A stretch of 64,000 nucleotides of DNA, taken from the NCBI RefSeq assembly GCF_008831285.2, contig NC_045138.2, positions 3,698,143 through 3,762,142 of the forward strand. Reading direction: 5' to 3'. Position 1 is the stretch's first letter. The number at the start of each line of letters is the position of its first letter. Below the pieces are notes generated by a model. The model did not search any database. It saw nothing but the letters and a program-made list of their open reading frames with translations, and was not told where the DNA came from. The position numbers and the translations under genes were made by a program. This document shows, in pieces, positions 35,801 to 48,700 of the stretch. The stretch is from Nymphaea colorata. Its lineage: Eukaryota; Streptophyta; Magnoliopsida; Nymphaeales; Nymphaeaceae.

Positions 35801-36343
35801 AATCTTTCTCTTGCATACCATCCCTGGCAAAGTTGATCCCTAAAGCTGGTTCAGGAAGTTCTGGAGGAACCTCCTCAGCGGGGAGATTAACTTCCCAAGA
35901 CTCATTTGGAAATCCATAGAGGCACAGGTTCTCTTTCTCTGCAGGAAAACCAGAAAATGCATTAGCAACCACGCAGACACAACGCAAGTTTTAGATCGGA
36001 GTATTCTAGGCCGACGAAGAAACATGACCAAGCAAGATTTCAGCTGGGAGAATTAGATTGGAAGTACGAAGAAGGCAACCAATGGTCAGTGGAACCATGG
36101 GTAAAAGAAGAAAGGTTCACCTGGATCACACTGCTGGTAAAACTTGTCGACCTCTGCAAAAGAACGATAAAGCGTTGTGAGCAACCACGAGAGAGAACCA
36201 GAGAGAGAGAGAGAGAGAGAGAGACAGAAGGCAGATGTACCAGTTGTAAGAGCCTTAATCATTCCAGCACGTCGACCCCTGAAATCCTTAAAGACCTCCT
36301 CAACGGTGCGAGGGTTGTAATGGCCTGACCCTCCTCCTTCCAT
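29893..36343 (-). CDS. AL: Alfin-like PHD-finger histone reader
   Basis: Five exons (36241-36343, 36121-36153, 35710-35938, 30244-30379, 29893-30159) join in phase to give 255 residues, the usual length for Alfin-like proteins. Start ATG at 36343 ([18 protein letters not shown]), stop TAG at 29893. Residues about 5-135 form the plant-specific Alfin domain ([70 protein letters not shown]). A Ser/Lys and acidic linker (about 150-197) precedes a C-terminal PHD finger with C202, C205, C218, C221, H226, C229, C245 and C248. Y209 and W224 match the aromatic cage that binds H3K4me3 in related PHD fingers. The role is nuclear: reading H3K4me2/3 and acting with Polycomb-type or stress-response regulation (family knowledge). 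Introns are 87, 182, 5330 and 84 bp. The gene looks intact. Plants have several AL paralogues and I cannot say which this is. Confidence 0.5.
30380..35709. other. Alfin-like intron 3 (5.3 kb)
   Basis: AT-rich sequence with no recognisable exon, RNA gene or element ends. The donor (GTAAAC after a split Arg codon) and acceptor (GTGGGGTGCAG) are good and the reading frame is kept, so the length is real intron expansion, not a missing exon. Confidence 0.5.
36199..36224. repeat. (GA)n microsatellite in Alfin-like intron 1
   Basis: A GA run of about 12 repeats in an 87-bp intron, so transcripts carry CU repeats about 20 nt after the exon 1 donor. Confidence 0.5.
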
Positions 36344-39300
36344 ACCCCTAACCCCACCTCACCCTTCACCACCTATTCCCTCCCCGCCTATGTGCAAGAA
36401 GTTTGAGACTGAAGTGGAGGTACGGGAATGGCGAAGACAGAGACGCAACGTCCCTCCCCTGCCTTTCTGAGTGTGTGTGATAGCTACGACAACGACAAGG
36501 ATTCCTCCATTCTGTTGCTAGGGTTCCTATTTTAGGAAAAAAAAATGAGAGACATAAGCGACGTCGGAAGAGGAGTAGATTTGGTTAGAAGCTGATGGAG
36601 GAAGGTGGTCGTTAGCAACAGAGAGCAGAAGCGAGTGGGAAAAGGGAGCAAGACAGAGAGCATGGAGGAGAGAAGGCGAGGAAGAGGCACGAAGGGACAC
36701 GGGCCTCGGCAACTGGTGCGCTTGGTTCTATTCGGAAAGGGGCTCAGAGGCTCAACTAGTACACGAATGCCCAATTTTGCCCTTTTCATGGTCAAAAGAC
36801 TGAAAATTCACATACACTCTCTCTCTCCCGCTCTCTCGGCTCCCAAGACCGTTCCCCTCTCCCCTTCTCTCTCTCTCTTTCGCCGTGTGTAACGCGCGTT
36901 AAACCTTGTAAGCCTTTGTCTTTATATGTAAATATAACCGGTTACCATCAATTATATAATTATATATGTATATACATATGTATAATGTTCTTTTAGTTGT
37001 ACGTTTATTTTCTGAAATTCATGAAACAATCAATTCAATCCTCTCTATATATACATGCATATAATGGTTAGTAAATTTGGCACAATATACTGGTTTTAGG
37101 TGAGCTTTTGAAATCTGATTTTACTAATGAATCAGGAAAGTGTAAATTTATGAGTATGTAAAAGTTAAGACCGATATATGAATTGAATTTCAGAACTTTT
37201 CGCTGCAAAATTTCAAGAGAACTTACAAAGGCGATAACGTATTTTGATTCCTCAATATTTGAAAGTGATAAAATGTGATTGTGCACTGTATTCTTTTTTG
37301 GAACTTATAATTCGAAACTTTCAAGTTTATTCATGAAGTCAGCTTTTAAGGAACATAATCAAAGTTGGCCGACCTAATTAAACATCAGAAAATAGTAAGA
37401 TGTTATATGAACATATTTATGATGTCAACTTGATTCAGGTAATTACATTTTAGAAGTCAATGTCCAAATGGTCATTTGTTCGTAATCATTGGAAACAAAC
37501 AGCGAACAAAATTTCATTGTCTCGTAAACCGAAGGTTGGACGGAAAGAAGCACAATGCTGACTTTTTTTTTTGTGGTTGGGGGAAGGAGGGGAATGATGG
37601 AGTGTGCTGTTGAGTATATTTGCTAGTTTCTGCTCTTTTCTCTCCATATACTGTTTTATGCCCTGGGGCAGATTCATTCATACCCAAAAGAAGAATGAGT
37701 TATATTTATAGAACACTAGCATTAGGTGTTCATGAATTTGTCTCAATCTTTAGGGAGATTTATAAAACAATCACAAAGTGTTTCATTTACTAAATGGCCC
37801 CTAATTGCACAATGTAAAACCCTCAAGGTGATCTTTTGGTTTTTGTGTCATGCACGGTACGTTCAATTTCAAAACCGTTTAGATGGGTCGAGTAAATGAA
37901 CCAAATCCGTAAACTATTTAGATATAGGGCGTGGTTCCACAATCAAATTCGAATTTGACTACAATAGTTGACTCGAATCTGAAAAAAATATATATAGACA
38001 TCAGATCTTTTATCTTATGCTAGTCAAAGATGGATTCATTGTCAAAGAGACAACGTCCATTTCTAAGCCTGAACTGTAGTAATAGGCCAATTATATAGAA
38101 TGCGGTTTAAGTAAAATTCAGTAAAGGTTAGATCTTACCCAAGTTTGAACTGTTCACATCCATAATTTTCAGTTCTTTTCTCTGTAGGACAGAGAGTGGT
38201 CAAGAGGAGAACTGTACAAAGAAAATGGAGTAGGGATCAGTATCAAGCTAATCAGCAATGATCTTCGCAGCATCATGACTCACACAGAAAGCTGACGAAC
38301 CTTAGACAGTGATCAGCCAGATTCATACCGAGCAGCCAGCAACAAAACCGGCCTTGCTAGCAATACCATCCATGAACATCATTTCGAGATTTATTCTAGT
38401 GCAATATAGAGATGCTATTTGATGTCGAACGTGTTAAATAACACGCCGGCCAAAAATACATTGCTCCTGCAAATCTTTCCCCTCTCACGGCAAAGCAGGT
38501 TCTACAAAGACTTAGTTGCAGCTAATGCAACACCATAAAAAACTTGTGTGCAAGCTCACAAAGTGCACAAGCACATCTTTTCAGTAGACTGGCAATATTT
38601 CCATGCTCAAGGTTCCTAGGTCTAGCAAAATCAACTTAGTTATCGAACTAAAAAGAGCTGCTGCAAGGGTTCAAAGCACGAAGATGTATGCATGCAAGAA
38701 TGCGCCTCATAACACAAACGTTCATCCTCCACACTCAGCATGTATTCCTCAAAAGAAGATCTCGAATAAAAGACAAATCCATCGACAATTTTTCTCTAAT
38801 ACCTTACGTTTCAATGTCCTTGCCTGAGCCCAACTTACATTTACTATGTTATCACAGTGAATAATCAAACTCTTGGCCACTTTTATAGCATCAGTTAATA
38901 ATGTTCCAATCCATAAAGCAAGTGGATTTGTGCATTTTGAAGTTTCCATATCCATCTATCAAGAGTCCAGCTCATATATCCTCACAATTACCACATTACC
39001 ACGCGACCCATGAACTTGTCCACAAGCTCTCATGATGCCATAAGAATTAGTCAATGTAACAAGCCAGCAGGCCCAGAATAAAAACAATATGAAACATGAT
39101 CAACAACAACACGTTAAACTGAATAGAGACAATCTGATGCCTTATTTTCCAGATATTTTCCCTTGTTTTCATCGTCGTGCTTCTGCCATGGGATTTTCCC
39201 AAAATCAAACATTATGGTTTATAAGGACTACTAAAAATGAATTTTTCTCGCATGTGATTTTGTCAACAAAGATGACTGCAAAATTTAATCTTCTTTCTAA

Positions 39301-39685
39301 TTCATCCCCTCCCAAAAAATTGTCCTACCCCATTCCAGTTTCCAGACATCATGCCATTACCTATCAACAATTTAATCTCCCAACACTGACAGCAATAGTC
39401 TTCTACAATAATTAATCCCAAATTCACTTACTGTTAGGTACTTATGCTCCAAAAGTGCATGTGAAACCTAAATGAGCAAATACTTAGCTTTTTAATCTTT
39501 GGGAGTAAGAAACTAATAAGTAATCAGTAAAAGAAAGGATCAGGCAAGAGAGGTAAGACTATTTATATAACAAGGAATTAACAACAGGCAATTAAGCTTC
39601 TAGTCTCAAACACTTAAAAATGCATCTGTTATGCATAGTTTGACTCTTAGGACACAAACATTTCACCGATAAACAAGATAATCTA
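36344..39685. other. Alfin-like promoter and intergenic region
   Basis: It contains the 5' flank of the Alfin-like gene, with CT/GA-rich stretches around 36600-36880 typical of plant 5' leaders, and the 3' flank of the TatD gene. A plus-strand frame at 36605-36892 is Arg/Ser-rich, low complexity and unrecognised. I see no further gene. Confidence 0.5.
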
Positions 39686-42049
39686 CTAGCATCCGTCACC
39701 ATTTACACCATCTGCAGCTGCATCAAGATCCTGAGGGAAGAAAACCCTGCAAAAGCGATAGGGAGGATCAGGCAAGAGAAAAGAAAAAAAAGATTGGTAA
39801 GCCACTTTATGAGCATATGGTTGTAAGTTTGTAACAGTAATCCACCGTCTAGCAGGCATAGGTAGATCATTGTGTGGTATATATGAGTTCAAGTAAACCA
39901 GTGTATGATTGTGCATGTAAATCATGGCCGTGCAGGCTGGCCATGTATGGTAAATCACTGTAATAATTTGTCACTTCAAATAAATTGTTGTATGAATGTG
40001 TAAATGGTCGTATGAGGGTTGCTAAGTAAAATGTCCTTCGAGGTAAATAATTGTTATTCTCAACCCATTTTGTATCACTATTACATCACTATGTCAGGAA
40101 AACATTGTCCACAAAACATCACTGTCCTTAGAGGTAAATCAGTGTTTAGTCAATTTTTTGTGAAAAGTAGATGGCATTATCGATAAGCTATTGTCCAGAT
40201 AAATCGCTTTGCCACAGATGTGTGTGTTTTTACAGGCTATCGTTTGTCATATTTGCTAAATAAATGATTGTGCAGAAAATATCATTTCTTTACAGGTAAA
40301 TCATTGTCTTTAGTTGATCTTTTATCCAAGTAAATCACGATCATTAAATCATCACATGACTAAATCATCAAGTGGCAGACATCATAGTCCTAATAAATGA
40401 AGCATTGTTGTTAGTCAGTTTTATGGTTGCATTAGTAAATCCATGACCAACAGTAAATTGTTTTACCAATAGATCGCTGTTCAAAAGTAAATTGTCCGCA
40501 TTTTCATAATAGCTTGTTTGAGTAAATTTATATGCTTTCAACATTGCTTTTGGGTTGCACATAGCATAAATCATTGCCATTCCTGAAAACATAAAATGTA
40601 CATGCTTCAATAGCATATTAGTGTTCGTATTTTATGTTTAAAACAACTAGATAAATGTTACAAAAATGACATTGATGTAAGCTCATGCTAGTGAAAAGAC
40701 AGCTATAGAGGCAACAGTGGCGTCGACAATCAGATGGGTTGTCCAGATAAGTGAGCAAGACAATAAGGAATTTCAAGGAACATGGCCTAGTCTGTCAAAT
40801 GAGAAGCAACATAATGAAAATAAACCATTTGAAAAAACTCATATCCATTGTGGAAAGGGATGTGTGCTTATGAAGGAAAAAGCACAACCCAGACGTGAGA
40901 TTTGAGTAGATTGACAAAATTTTAGTAAGAAACTAAAAAGCCCATTCAAACCAGAGAGACCTCATAAAGAAGGAGGAGTTGGCTAATATATGCATATGAT
41001 CCTAATTGTGTCCATCTGCCATTTGTGTGTGGTGCATGTCCATAGAAGTTTGAATGTTATATCAACTGGATATGTCATTGTCTTGGAAATATGCACATAT
41101 ATTGTAGAATAATAACCTTTTGAGTGTAAGTATACTATGTCACATGGATGCAGGGTGCGAGATACATCATACAACAAATTTTAAAAAAAGATTAGGTGTG
41201 GGTGTAGCACACACACACGCACACGCTCACATATAAATCAAGATGAACCAAAATAAAAGACGGGGGCTCATCTATATGCAAGGGGTCCCAGTCAACAACA
41301 AAGAGAATCATGGAAATCCGAAAATCACTGGCAAACATGCAACAACACAGGGAAATCGAAAGAAAACGACATAATAATAAAAGAGATGAAACAGGAAAAT
41401 GAGAAACAAGTTTATATACTTTTTGTAAGGCTAGTCTAGTCAGGTGCACAGTTAGAATGGTCAGTTTTGGCTGGTTCAGCTTACTACACTGGATGTGCTA
41501 TGTCGGAGAAACATCAGCACTAGCACCAGCATCAACATGGGTGGAGCAAAGACCCATGTGACATAGTAAGTATACTAAATTGTATATAGAATAATACATG
41601 TAGTATATAATATAAAATTTATACTACATGAAATACAATTTAATAATTGTATGTAATGCACTCATAACAAACTAAGTTTTTCAAATAAGTATACTATATT
41701 GGATATAGTATAATTCTACCGATATTCAATAGGAAAGTGTACACTACACTTTATATAATCATTTCTTTTTTATTATATTAACCTTTAAATATAATTACAC
41801 TATGTTCTGTGTAATGCCTGGCTTGAATAATAATAATAGTACATACTTATAAGTTATAATGAATATAATTGTATAATGCACATGTAATATTGAGTGCACA
41901 TATCATACTATAACATAAATACTTATAATGAATATATATATGTATGTATATTTATTTATTTATTTAGCTATGCGGCAATATCCATCATCTGACAAATTTG
42001 AGCTTCATACATATATACATATATATTTATTTATTTATAAAGCGAGCGC

Positions 42050-42085
<36 letters not shown>

Positions 42086-42670
42086 CACACTCATACACAC
42101 ATACCTGCACACATGAAATACGTACAAACATATTTACCTGCAAGTGTTCTGGAACATATGAAATAGGTACAAACAAATTTACCTGCAAGTGTTCTGGAAT
42201 ATAGTCCTAGCCAGACCATGGATGTCCTCAGTGCATTTACAAGCTGCCAACACCTCAAGGACTTGCCTGAAAAAAAAATGCTACTCATATGTTTGCAGTA
42301 CCACCAAAAATGGCAAAGAATATAACATTGTGCAGTTAGTTTGATAAGAACCTAAGTTCTCTAATCAATTCCATAAAGGATGTCTCCCTCTTTTATAATG
42401 ACAACATGAAGGATAAGCCAGGGTGTAACTTTCGATGGTTAAACCAATAGCCTAGAACAACACAAAGGGATAAGAAATGTTTTCTCCCGAGCATGCATTC
42501 CCTAGTCACCTTCCAAAACCAAATCACATAAAGATTAAGGAGAAGTGCATTAAGCCATAACGATATCTGATTTCTTTATTCAATCAGATAATGATTCTCT
42601 GTGATTTTGATGCAGTACTTATCTCTATGTATGCAATACATACATGCACACACACACACATGTGTGTGTA

Positions 42671-42705
<35 letters not shown>

Positions 42706-42707
42706 GT

Positions 42708-42744
<37 letters not shown>

Positions 42745-45700
42745 CCTCACAGTACATGGTTCATTCCGACCTTTAACCATGAAGTCAGGGTCATATTTTT
42801 CCTTTTTCTTGGATGGCCATGCAGAAGTGACAAACCTATTTCCAGCATGAGTGCTCTTTATCTCACAATATGGGGAATCAGTTTCAATCATCAAACGTTC
42901 AATTGGAATAGCACCAACAACACTGAGATTCTCTGGTGTCTTCAGAGAACATCCATTTATACCTGTTATTAGACAAAGGACAGAAATATTTTTGGGAAAC
43001 ATAAAAAACATCAAGACAGCACAGAAACAACTATCTCTAAGCAAAGCCTTCAAAGATAGAAACAAATACCCTTTCCATGAACCATTCAGTGTAGATGGTT
43101 AGGCAATACATTAAACAACATGAAATGGATCCAAGTATATCGGAAATATGAATCAACAAAAATGACATAGTATCTACTCCCAGAAGAAGAAGGAACTGGA
43201 GCAGGCCCCCAAACATTGGAATATATGGTGTCAAAAGCCTTTGAAGCTCTTTTATTTATTAATCGAAAGGGAAGGGCATGACTCTTACAAATATGAGTAT
43301 ATGACAACTCGAGCACATGCTGGACTCACTGACTGAACTCAGACTGGACTTATCTAAGAGCCCGTTTGCAACAAGACTTCGAACAAAAGATTGACTACAA
43401 TGAGTTAACCGACCATGCCAAATGGATGACTTATTATACTCTGCGACATTGACTTCACTATGACTTGGAAAACATGAATCGGAAGGGTGAGGTTTTGACA
43501 TCTGTGGAGCTTCTTCAAGGACATACATATCTCCTTTGCGAGTGCTCTCAGCGAATGTCTTCTTGGTTCGAGCATCCTTGACATAAACAGAAGAGGGTGT
43601 GAATTCAACAGAGGAGTGAGTATCATCAATAAGCTTGGACACTGAGATAATATTTTTCTTGGCACTTGGAACAACAAGAACATTCTTTAATGGAATGGAA
43701 GAAGAGCCCATAGAAATTTGTACATTTCCAATGTGCGATATTGTGTGATGGGAACCATCTCCCGTGACAACTGAGCCTTTATCTAAGTAAGGGAGAGCAC
43801 GAGAGAGATTACCTACGTCACCAGTAACATGAGCTGCTGCTCAAAAGTCCACATACCATTCTCCTTGCTCGTTTTGTTTCAAATGAAGCTTAGACAGGGC
43901 TGTCATGAGGAGTTGTTGCATGTCTGCTGAAACATTAGATGTCTGATTTGAGCCAGACGATGATGAAGCTGACCCTGCTACTGCCTTGTTCTCACGTCTA
44001 ACTTGATTATTTTTGTTCTGCGAATTATGCCAATATTCTGACTTTACATGCCCCCTCTTGTTGCAATAAAAACAAGTCGGGACCCTTCTAGATGTGCCAG
44101 AAGTAGTATTCATGCCCGGTGGTGTTGGGAGAATCCCTCTTCCCATTCCTGCCTGAGGAGTCCAAGTACGAGTGTGATTCCCTTGCAGTGCATGTGTCCC
44201 TGTGATCAGTACATTGTGACTATTGGAAGGAATCAAATTCTGTCGCTGAACACGACTAGCTTCGTGTTGGAATAGCTTGGCCTTCAGATCTTCGAAAGAT
44301 GGGAGAACAGGTAGGACTTCCAGGACTTCCAAGGCTGTGCAAAAAATGTCAAAATCTGTTCCCAGTCCACTCAAGGCTTGTTGCACTTTGTCCTTGTCGT
44401 TGACGGGATGTCCAATGGCAGCAAGTTGATCACTTACACTTTTAATTTCATTCAAATATTCCAAGACTGTACGCGTCCCACGCTTGATGTCCTGAAATTG
44501 CATTCTTAACTGCAGAAAACGTGCTTCGGATACCTGAGAATACGTTGTGGCAAGGGTAGACCACAACTTTAGGGCTGTCAATCATCATCAATACCTCCTA
44601 ATACTTCCTCTAACAAAGTAGAAGTAATATAGGCAACAAGAGACTGGTCGTGAGCCAACCAAACTTCATACTCAGGATTATTTTCAGTAAGGGTTTCATA
44701 TTCAAATCTGATTTCACTCACAGCCACAGCCCCAGCGGCTTGATCTCCCACTACGGTCTTCTTCACTTCACGGTCAATATACATTGGAGGTGCTGGAGTG
44801 GTCCCATTGATATGCCCATAGAGTATGACTTTTAATAAAAGGGACAATTTGACGTTTCCAAGTCAAATAGTTACTATGATTCAGCTTTTGAGAAATAAGT
44901 TGGGAGATAAAGCTGGAAGATAGAAGAGAGGGGTTCGGCTGATCCATAATTGAATAAAGATGATTAGGGCAGACCACAAGCGACAGAAATTAGGGCAAAA
45001 CGATGAGAAATTAGGGCAAAACAATTAGGGCAAATCGATTAGGGCAAATCACACAAGATTTAGGGCAGAAACTGAAAAGAGGGATAACCACGCCAGAAAA
45101 GAGAGAATTTAGGGCAGATTAGGGCTAATCAAATCAAACTGAAATCACTTACCGGAGGACGAACAACCTGACTCTGATACCATGTGAGAATCTTCACAAA
45201 GAACTCATCTCTCCGTTTGCAAATCAGATATATTGAAAAGAGAGGATGAAAGAAGGCGATGGAGGAAAGGGAGCAGCCGGCTTAACACAACCCTACGTTC
45301 CTTAATCTTTTAATTAATCAATAACCCTAATTAGGTTACAACAGATTTGTACAGAAAAATATAAAATATTACAAGAGAGCCACCGCCTAGTATCCTTAGG
45401 CATGTGGATATAAAGAGAATGGATCGGGTCTGAACAGACCCGATCCCCATACGCTAAAAAGTAGCACCTAATTACTCATTGGCATTGCTAGTGATGCCTC
45501 ATAGAATCAGATAAGATTGAAGTCCATGACAGAAAAAAAAAAAAAAAATTATGGAATAGCAAATTTCTAGAAAACTAATAGGCTAATTGAGCTTGCTAAA
45601 GAAAAGGTCACCTAGTCTCCTCAAAATGAGGCTGCAAGGAAAATTTGAAACGAGAGCATTCCCAGAGTTACAGTTACCCCTAGTAAAGACACTCAATACA

Positions 45701-48700
45701 TGTACAAAAGCCAATAAGAGAAGCATCCCAATAAAATAAATACCTATGTACAAACCAGTGAACTTTAGAAGCAGATCACAATCTTTTGCACTACCAGTAA
45801 ATGAATGTGCAACACCTGTTGTAAACCTACGCAATGGAAAATGATAACAAGTCAGTACCCTGCCCATGGCTGCAAGCAAGGAGAACAAATGTCAAGGTGC
45901 TATCTGACAAATGTAGTTACAACTTACAACTATTAGTTCTAGATAAACACATGAACCACAGGAAACTTACAAATGTTTATTCCTTGACAAAATGTCACAA
46001 AAATCTTCAGCAGCAGCACGCATATGAAGAAACATTGGAAGCTTCAAAGCTGCAGCTAATTCAAATTGCCTTTCAAAATATCTGATTTCAAAAGTTAGGG
46101 TTAAAATTGTTTGAAACTTATAAACAGCAAGTAATAGTAACCTAGTTGAGCAAGAACACTAGTAAAATGATGTACAAGGGTGTGTGCATATGCGAGCACA
46201 GCTTATAAACAATTTAGATCTAGCATGTACATAGGGCCTGATGCAGATCATGTTGGGATATGATTTTTTTATTCAATTCAACACATAGCGTCCTGTTAGG
46301 GTTATGAAAGTTTTCCAGATTTGTATTCTGTGCATTTCTATTTCATTCAACTACCTATTCCTGTGGGATGTGTGTCAACCAGATTGTGCTCTCATATTTC
46401 AGACATTTTCCCACACTTGGAATAATGGTTTTGGGCAGAACCTCCACATATTCTTCCTGGAGACAATGGCACTTTAAAAACCATAGTTGTGTGCGTTGTC
46501 TTCTTGATCAGAACCAATAACATGCCAAGTTATTTACTCTTCAGAAGACCTTCTTTTCAATCATGTGACTGATATTTCTGTAGGAATTTAATATCTTAAA
46601 TCACTAACAGTTGATAACTTCTCAAGTTCGTGTTAAGAAAAAAGCTCATTGTTAACATAAAAAACTAGTTAAGGTATCCCCAAACAAAGCAAATATGCTA
46701 CGTACATCTGTTGGTCTGATTAAGAAGATGCAGCTTAAATTTGAACTCTCTCAAATGTCCTTACATATGTGTGTGCATGCTAAGGAGAGAAGGGAGAGCT
46801 TCAGAACTCTGCCCGCATGAACCATGAAAATGATACTTTATGGAAAACCCTTGCATACATCTAGCAGCCAAATTTAGCATCTTACCATATGTTCCATGCC
46901 TTAAGATAGTTCAATTTTCATGTCTAAATGTACCAGTAATGCCATTCATTTATTTTATTTCACCCTCATATTATAAACCCAACATAACTTAATTCAGAAG
47001 TGACAAACAGACACTCCAGAGCATGTATTGCTACCTTATTCAAATAAGTCATCTGGAGGTGAGGACTCTTGGCTTCTGTCATAACATTTCATCAAGATAT
47101 CATGCAATTGGTTCTCAAAACATTTCTCTTTACAATCTTTTTCCTGGAGACAATGGCAAATATTTAATTTTGGGGGGATTTCCAATGAGCCAACAGTTTG
47201 CTGGTATAATATTAGGAACTGACATATTCTGGAAAGGTTGTATTAATAAGCATAATATTTCATTGCAAAACATATTCTCTCTTCAGAAGAATTCAACAGA
47301 AATTGGTTTTCAAAAAACAGTTTACAATTTTTGTTCTATACTCTAATAAAAAAACATTATTCAAAAGTTAAGTAGGACAAAAAACATATTAATACTAAAA
47401 TCAGTTAAAGCCAAATCTAAAATAGCATTTTGCACACAAGGAGTAGTCAGTAAAAGATCTATATAGCTAAGACATAAGAACTTAGCTTGTACCGCAACTG
47501 GTGGTTGAAAGTCTAGCGATAAGGAAAACCTAATCATTTATCAAGGTCCAAATCTGAAGATATTTGAATACAGGAATTACAACCAATTACTCGAGCTTAA
47601 TAACTTATCACTGATAAGACCGTTTACATAATTAAAAGGAAAATTAAGTTAAACATTTCAGACAGAAGTTACTTAACCTTTAAAACACATATAATACATA
47701 GAATCAACAGTTTAAGCAAACTATATTGCAGAGAACCAACTTCCATGAGCAAAATATTGTAGTAAATCACAATAATAAAAGTTAGCTCTGAGAAAGCTTA
47801 GCTCCTATCATTAAAGATGTATAATTAATCAATAGTGATCTAACTTCACTTACAAAAGCTACATGAATACTTAATGATATTTTCTGAGCCTCCACCATGC
47901 TCTTCCTTTTTTCCTCATTTACCCCTCAAAGGGTATCTTTAGAGTCTATGGCCGTCAGATAGGCACCTAGATCTATTGGCAAATCACCATTTTGGTCATT
48001 GTTGTTGAGAAAATAATGAGATTTCAGTAAGATGGTTATTAGAATTTTAGAAAGTATGGATGAGTAGTTTTCGTGTTATTATATGGACTTCTATGTAATT
48101 CTTCCACCATTCCCCTAATCTCTATTTTAAGAGATTACGGTTATCCTAATGACACGATTTTTCTCTCTCTCAACCTGTTGACTACAACATGATATCAGAG
48201 CCACTGCTTCCTAGGAGGGTCTGCAACTATACTTTGTCCTTCTTCCTTGTTCTCTTCTCCCTTCCTTCTTTCTTCTTCACCATTATCCTCTATTCTGTAT
48301 ATCTGAAGGTGTCTAAGGTTTGAATCACGTGATCAGAGACCTGATTGCTCATGTAAAGAAACCTAAGCAATCATAATCACAGTGGCTGTTGACATTGATG
48401 TTGAAAACAAGGCAATCTGGTCCCGCTGATCGTTGTAGGTTTGAAGACATCTCTAGTCTGTCATGAAGCAAAATACATGTGTAGGTGATATTGGCGACGC
48501 CGACGAAGTTGACGTGAAGAAGATTGTGTTTCATGGTGATCAGTCCGCAGCTTGTGAATAAGATCTAAATGTGGATAATTTTGATATTTATGTGGTGATT
48601 TGAGCACTCGGGTTTTCTGGTCTGATCTGTGCCCTAGTTGTTGCATCATTTGATGCTGTGGGTTACTTTCTGCCCGAGTAATCTTGGATATTAAGAGATT

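Larger units (their letters stand above)
39747..42182. other. TatD intron 11
   Basis: Holds a loose array of TAAATCATTGT-like motifs (about 39860-40580), a CA run (41205-41235), an AT-rich stretch and a GA microsatellite (42044-42083). No exon or element ends are recognised. Confidence 0.5.
43100..45500 (-). mobile_element. Truncated Ty1/copia retrotransposon in TatD intron 9
   Basis: Minus-strand order: LTR (from about 45470 down to 45183), primer-binding site, gag ([12 protein letters not shown] near 44850; [19 protein letters not shown] near 44570; zinc knuckle [15 protein letters not shown] near 44060), protease region, pre-integrase (WHGRLTHCS) and the start of integrase ([16 protein letters not shown] near 43190). 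It then stops near 43100; the rest of integrase, RT, RNase H and the 3' LTR are absent. The knuckle's last Cys is Tyr, the protease DSG site is replaced by a stop (AAAHVTG follows), and frameshifts are present. It is dead. The fragment lies in the same orientation as the TatD gene. Confidence 0.5.

Noticed and set aside
36605-36892. Plus-strand open frame upstream of the Alfin-like gene
   Set aside because: Arg/Ser-rich low-complexity translation of GA/CT-rich leader sequence, with no recognisable domain and overlapping the Alfin-like promoter.
44985-45160. Repeated TTAGGGC-like words that recall plant telomere repeats
   Set aside because: They are irregular, not TTTAGGG tandem units, and lie in the copia leader between the primer-binding site and gag.
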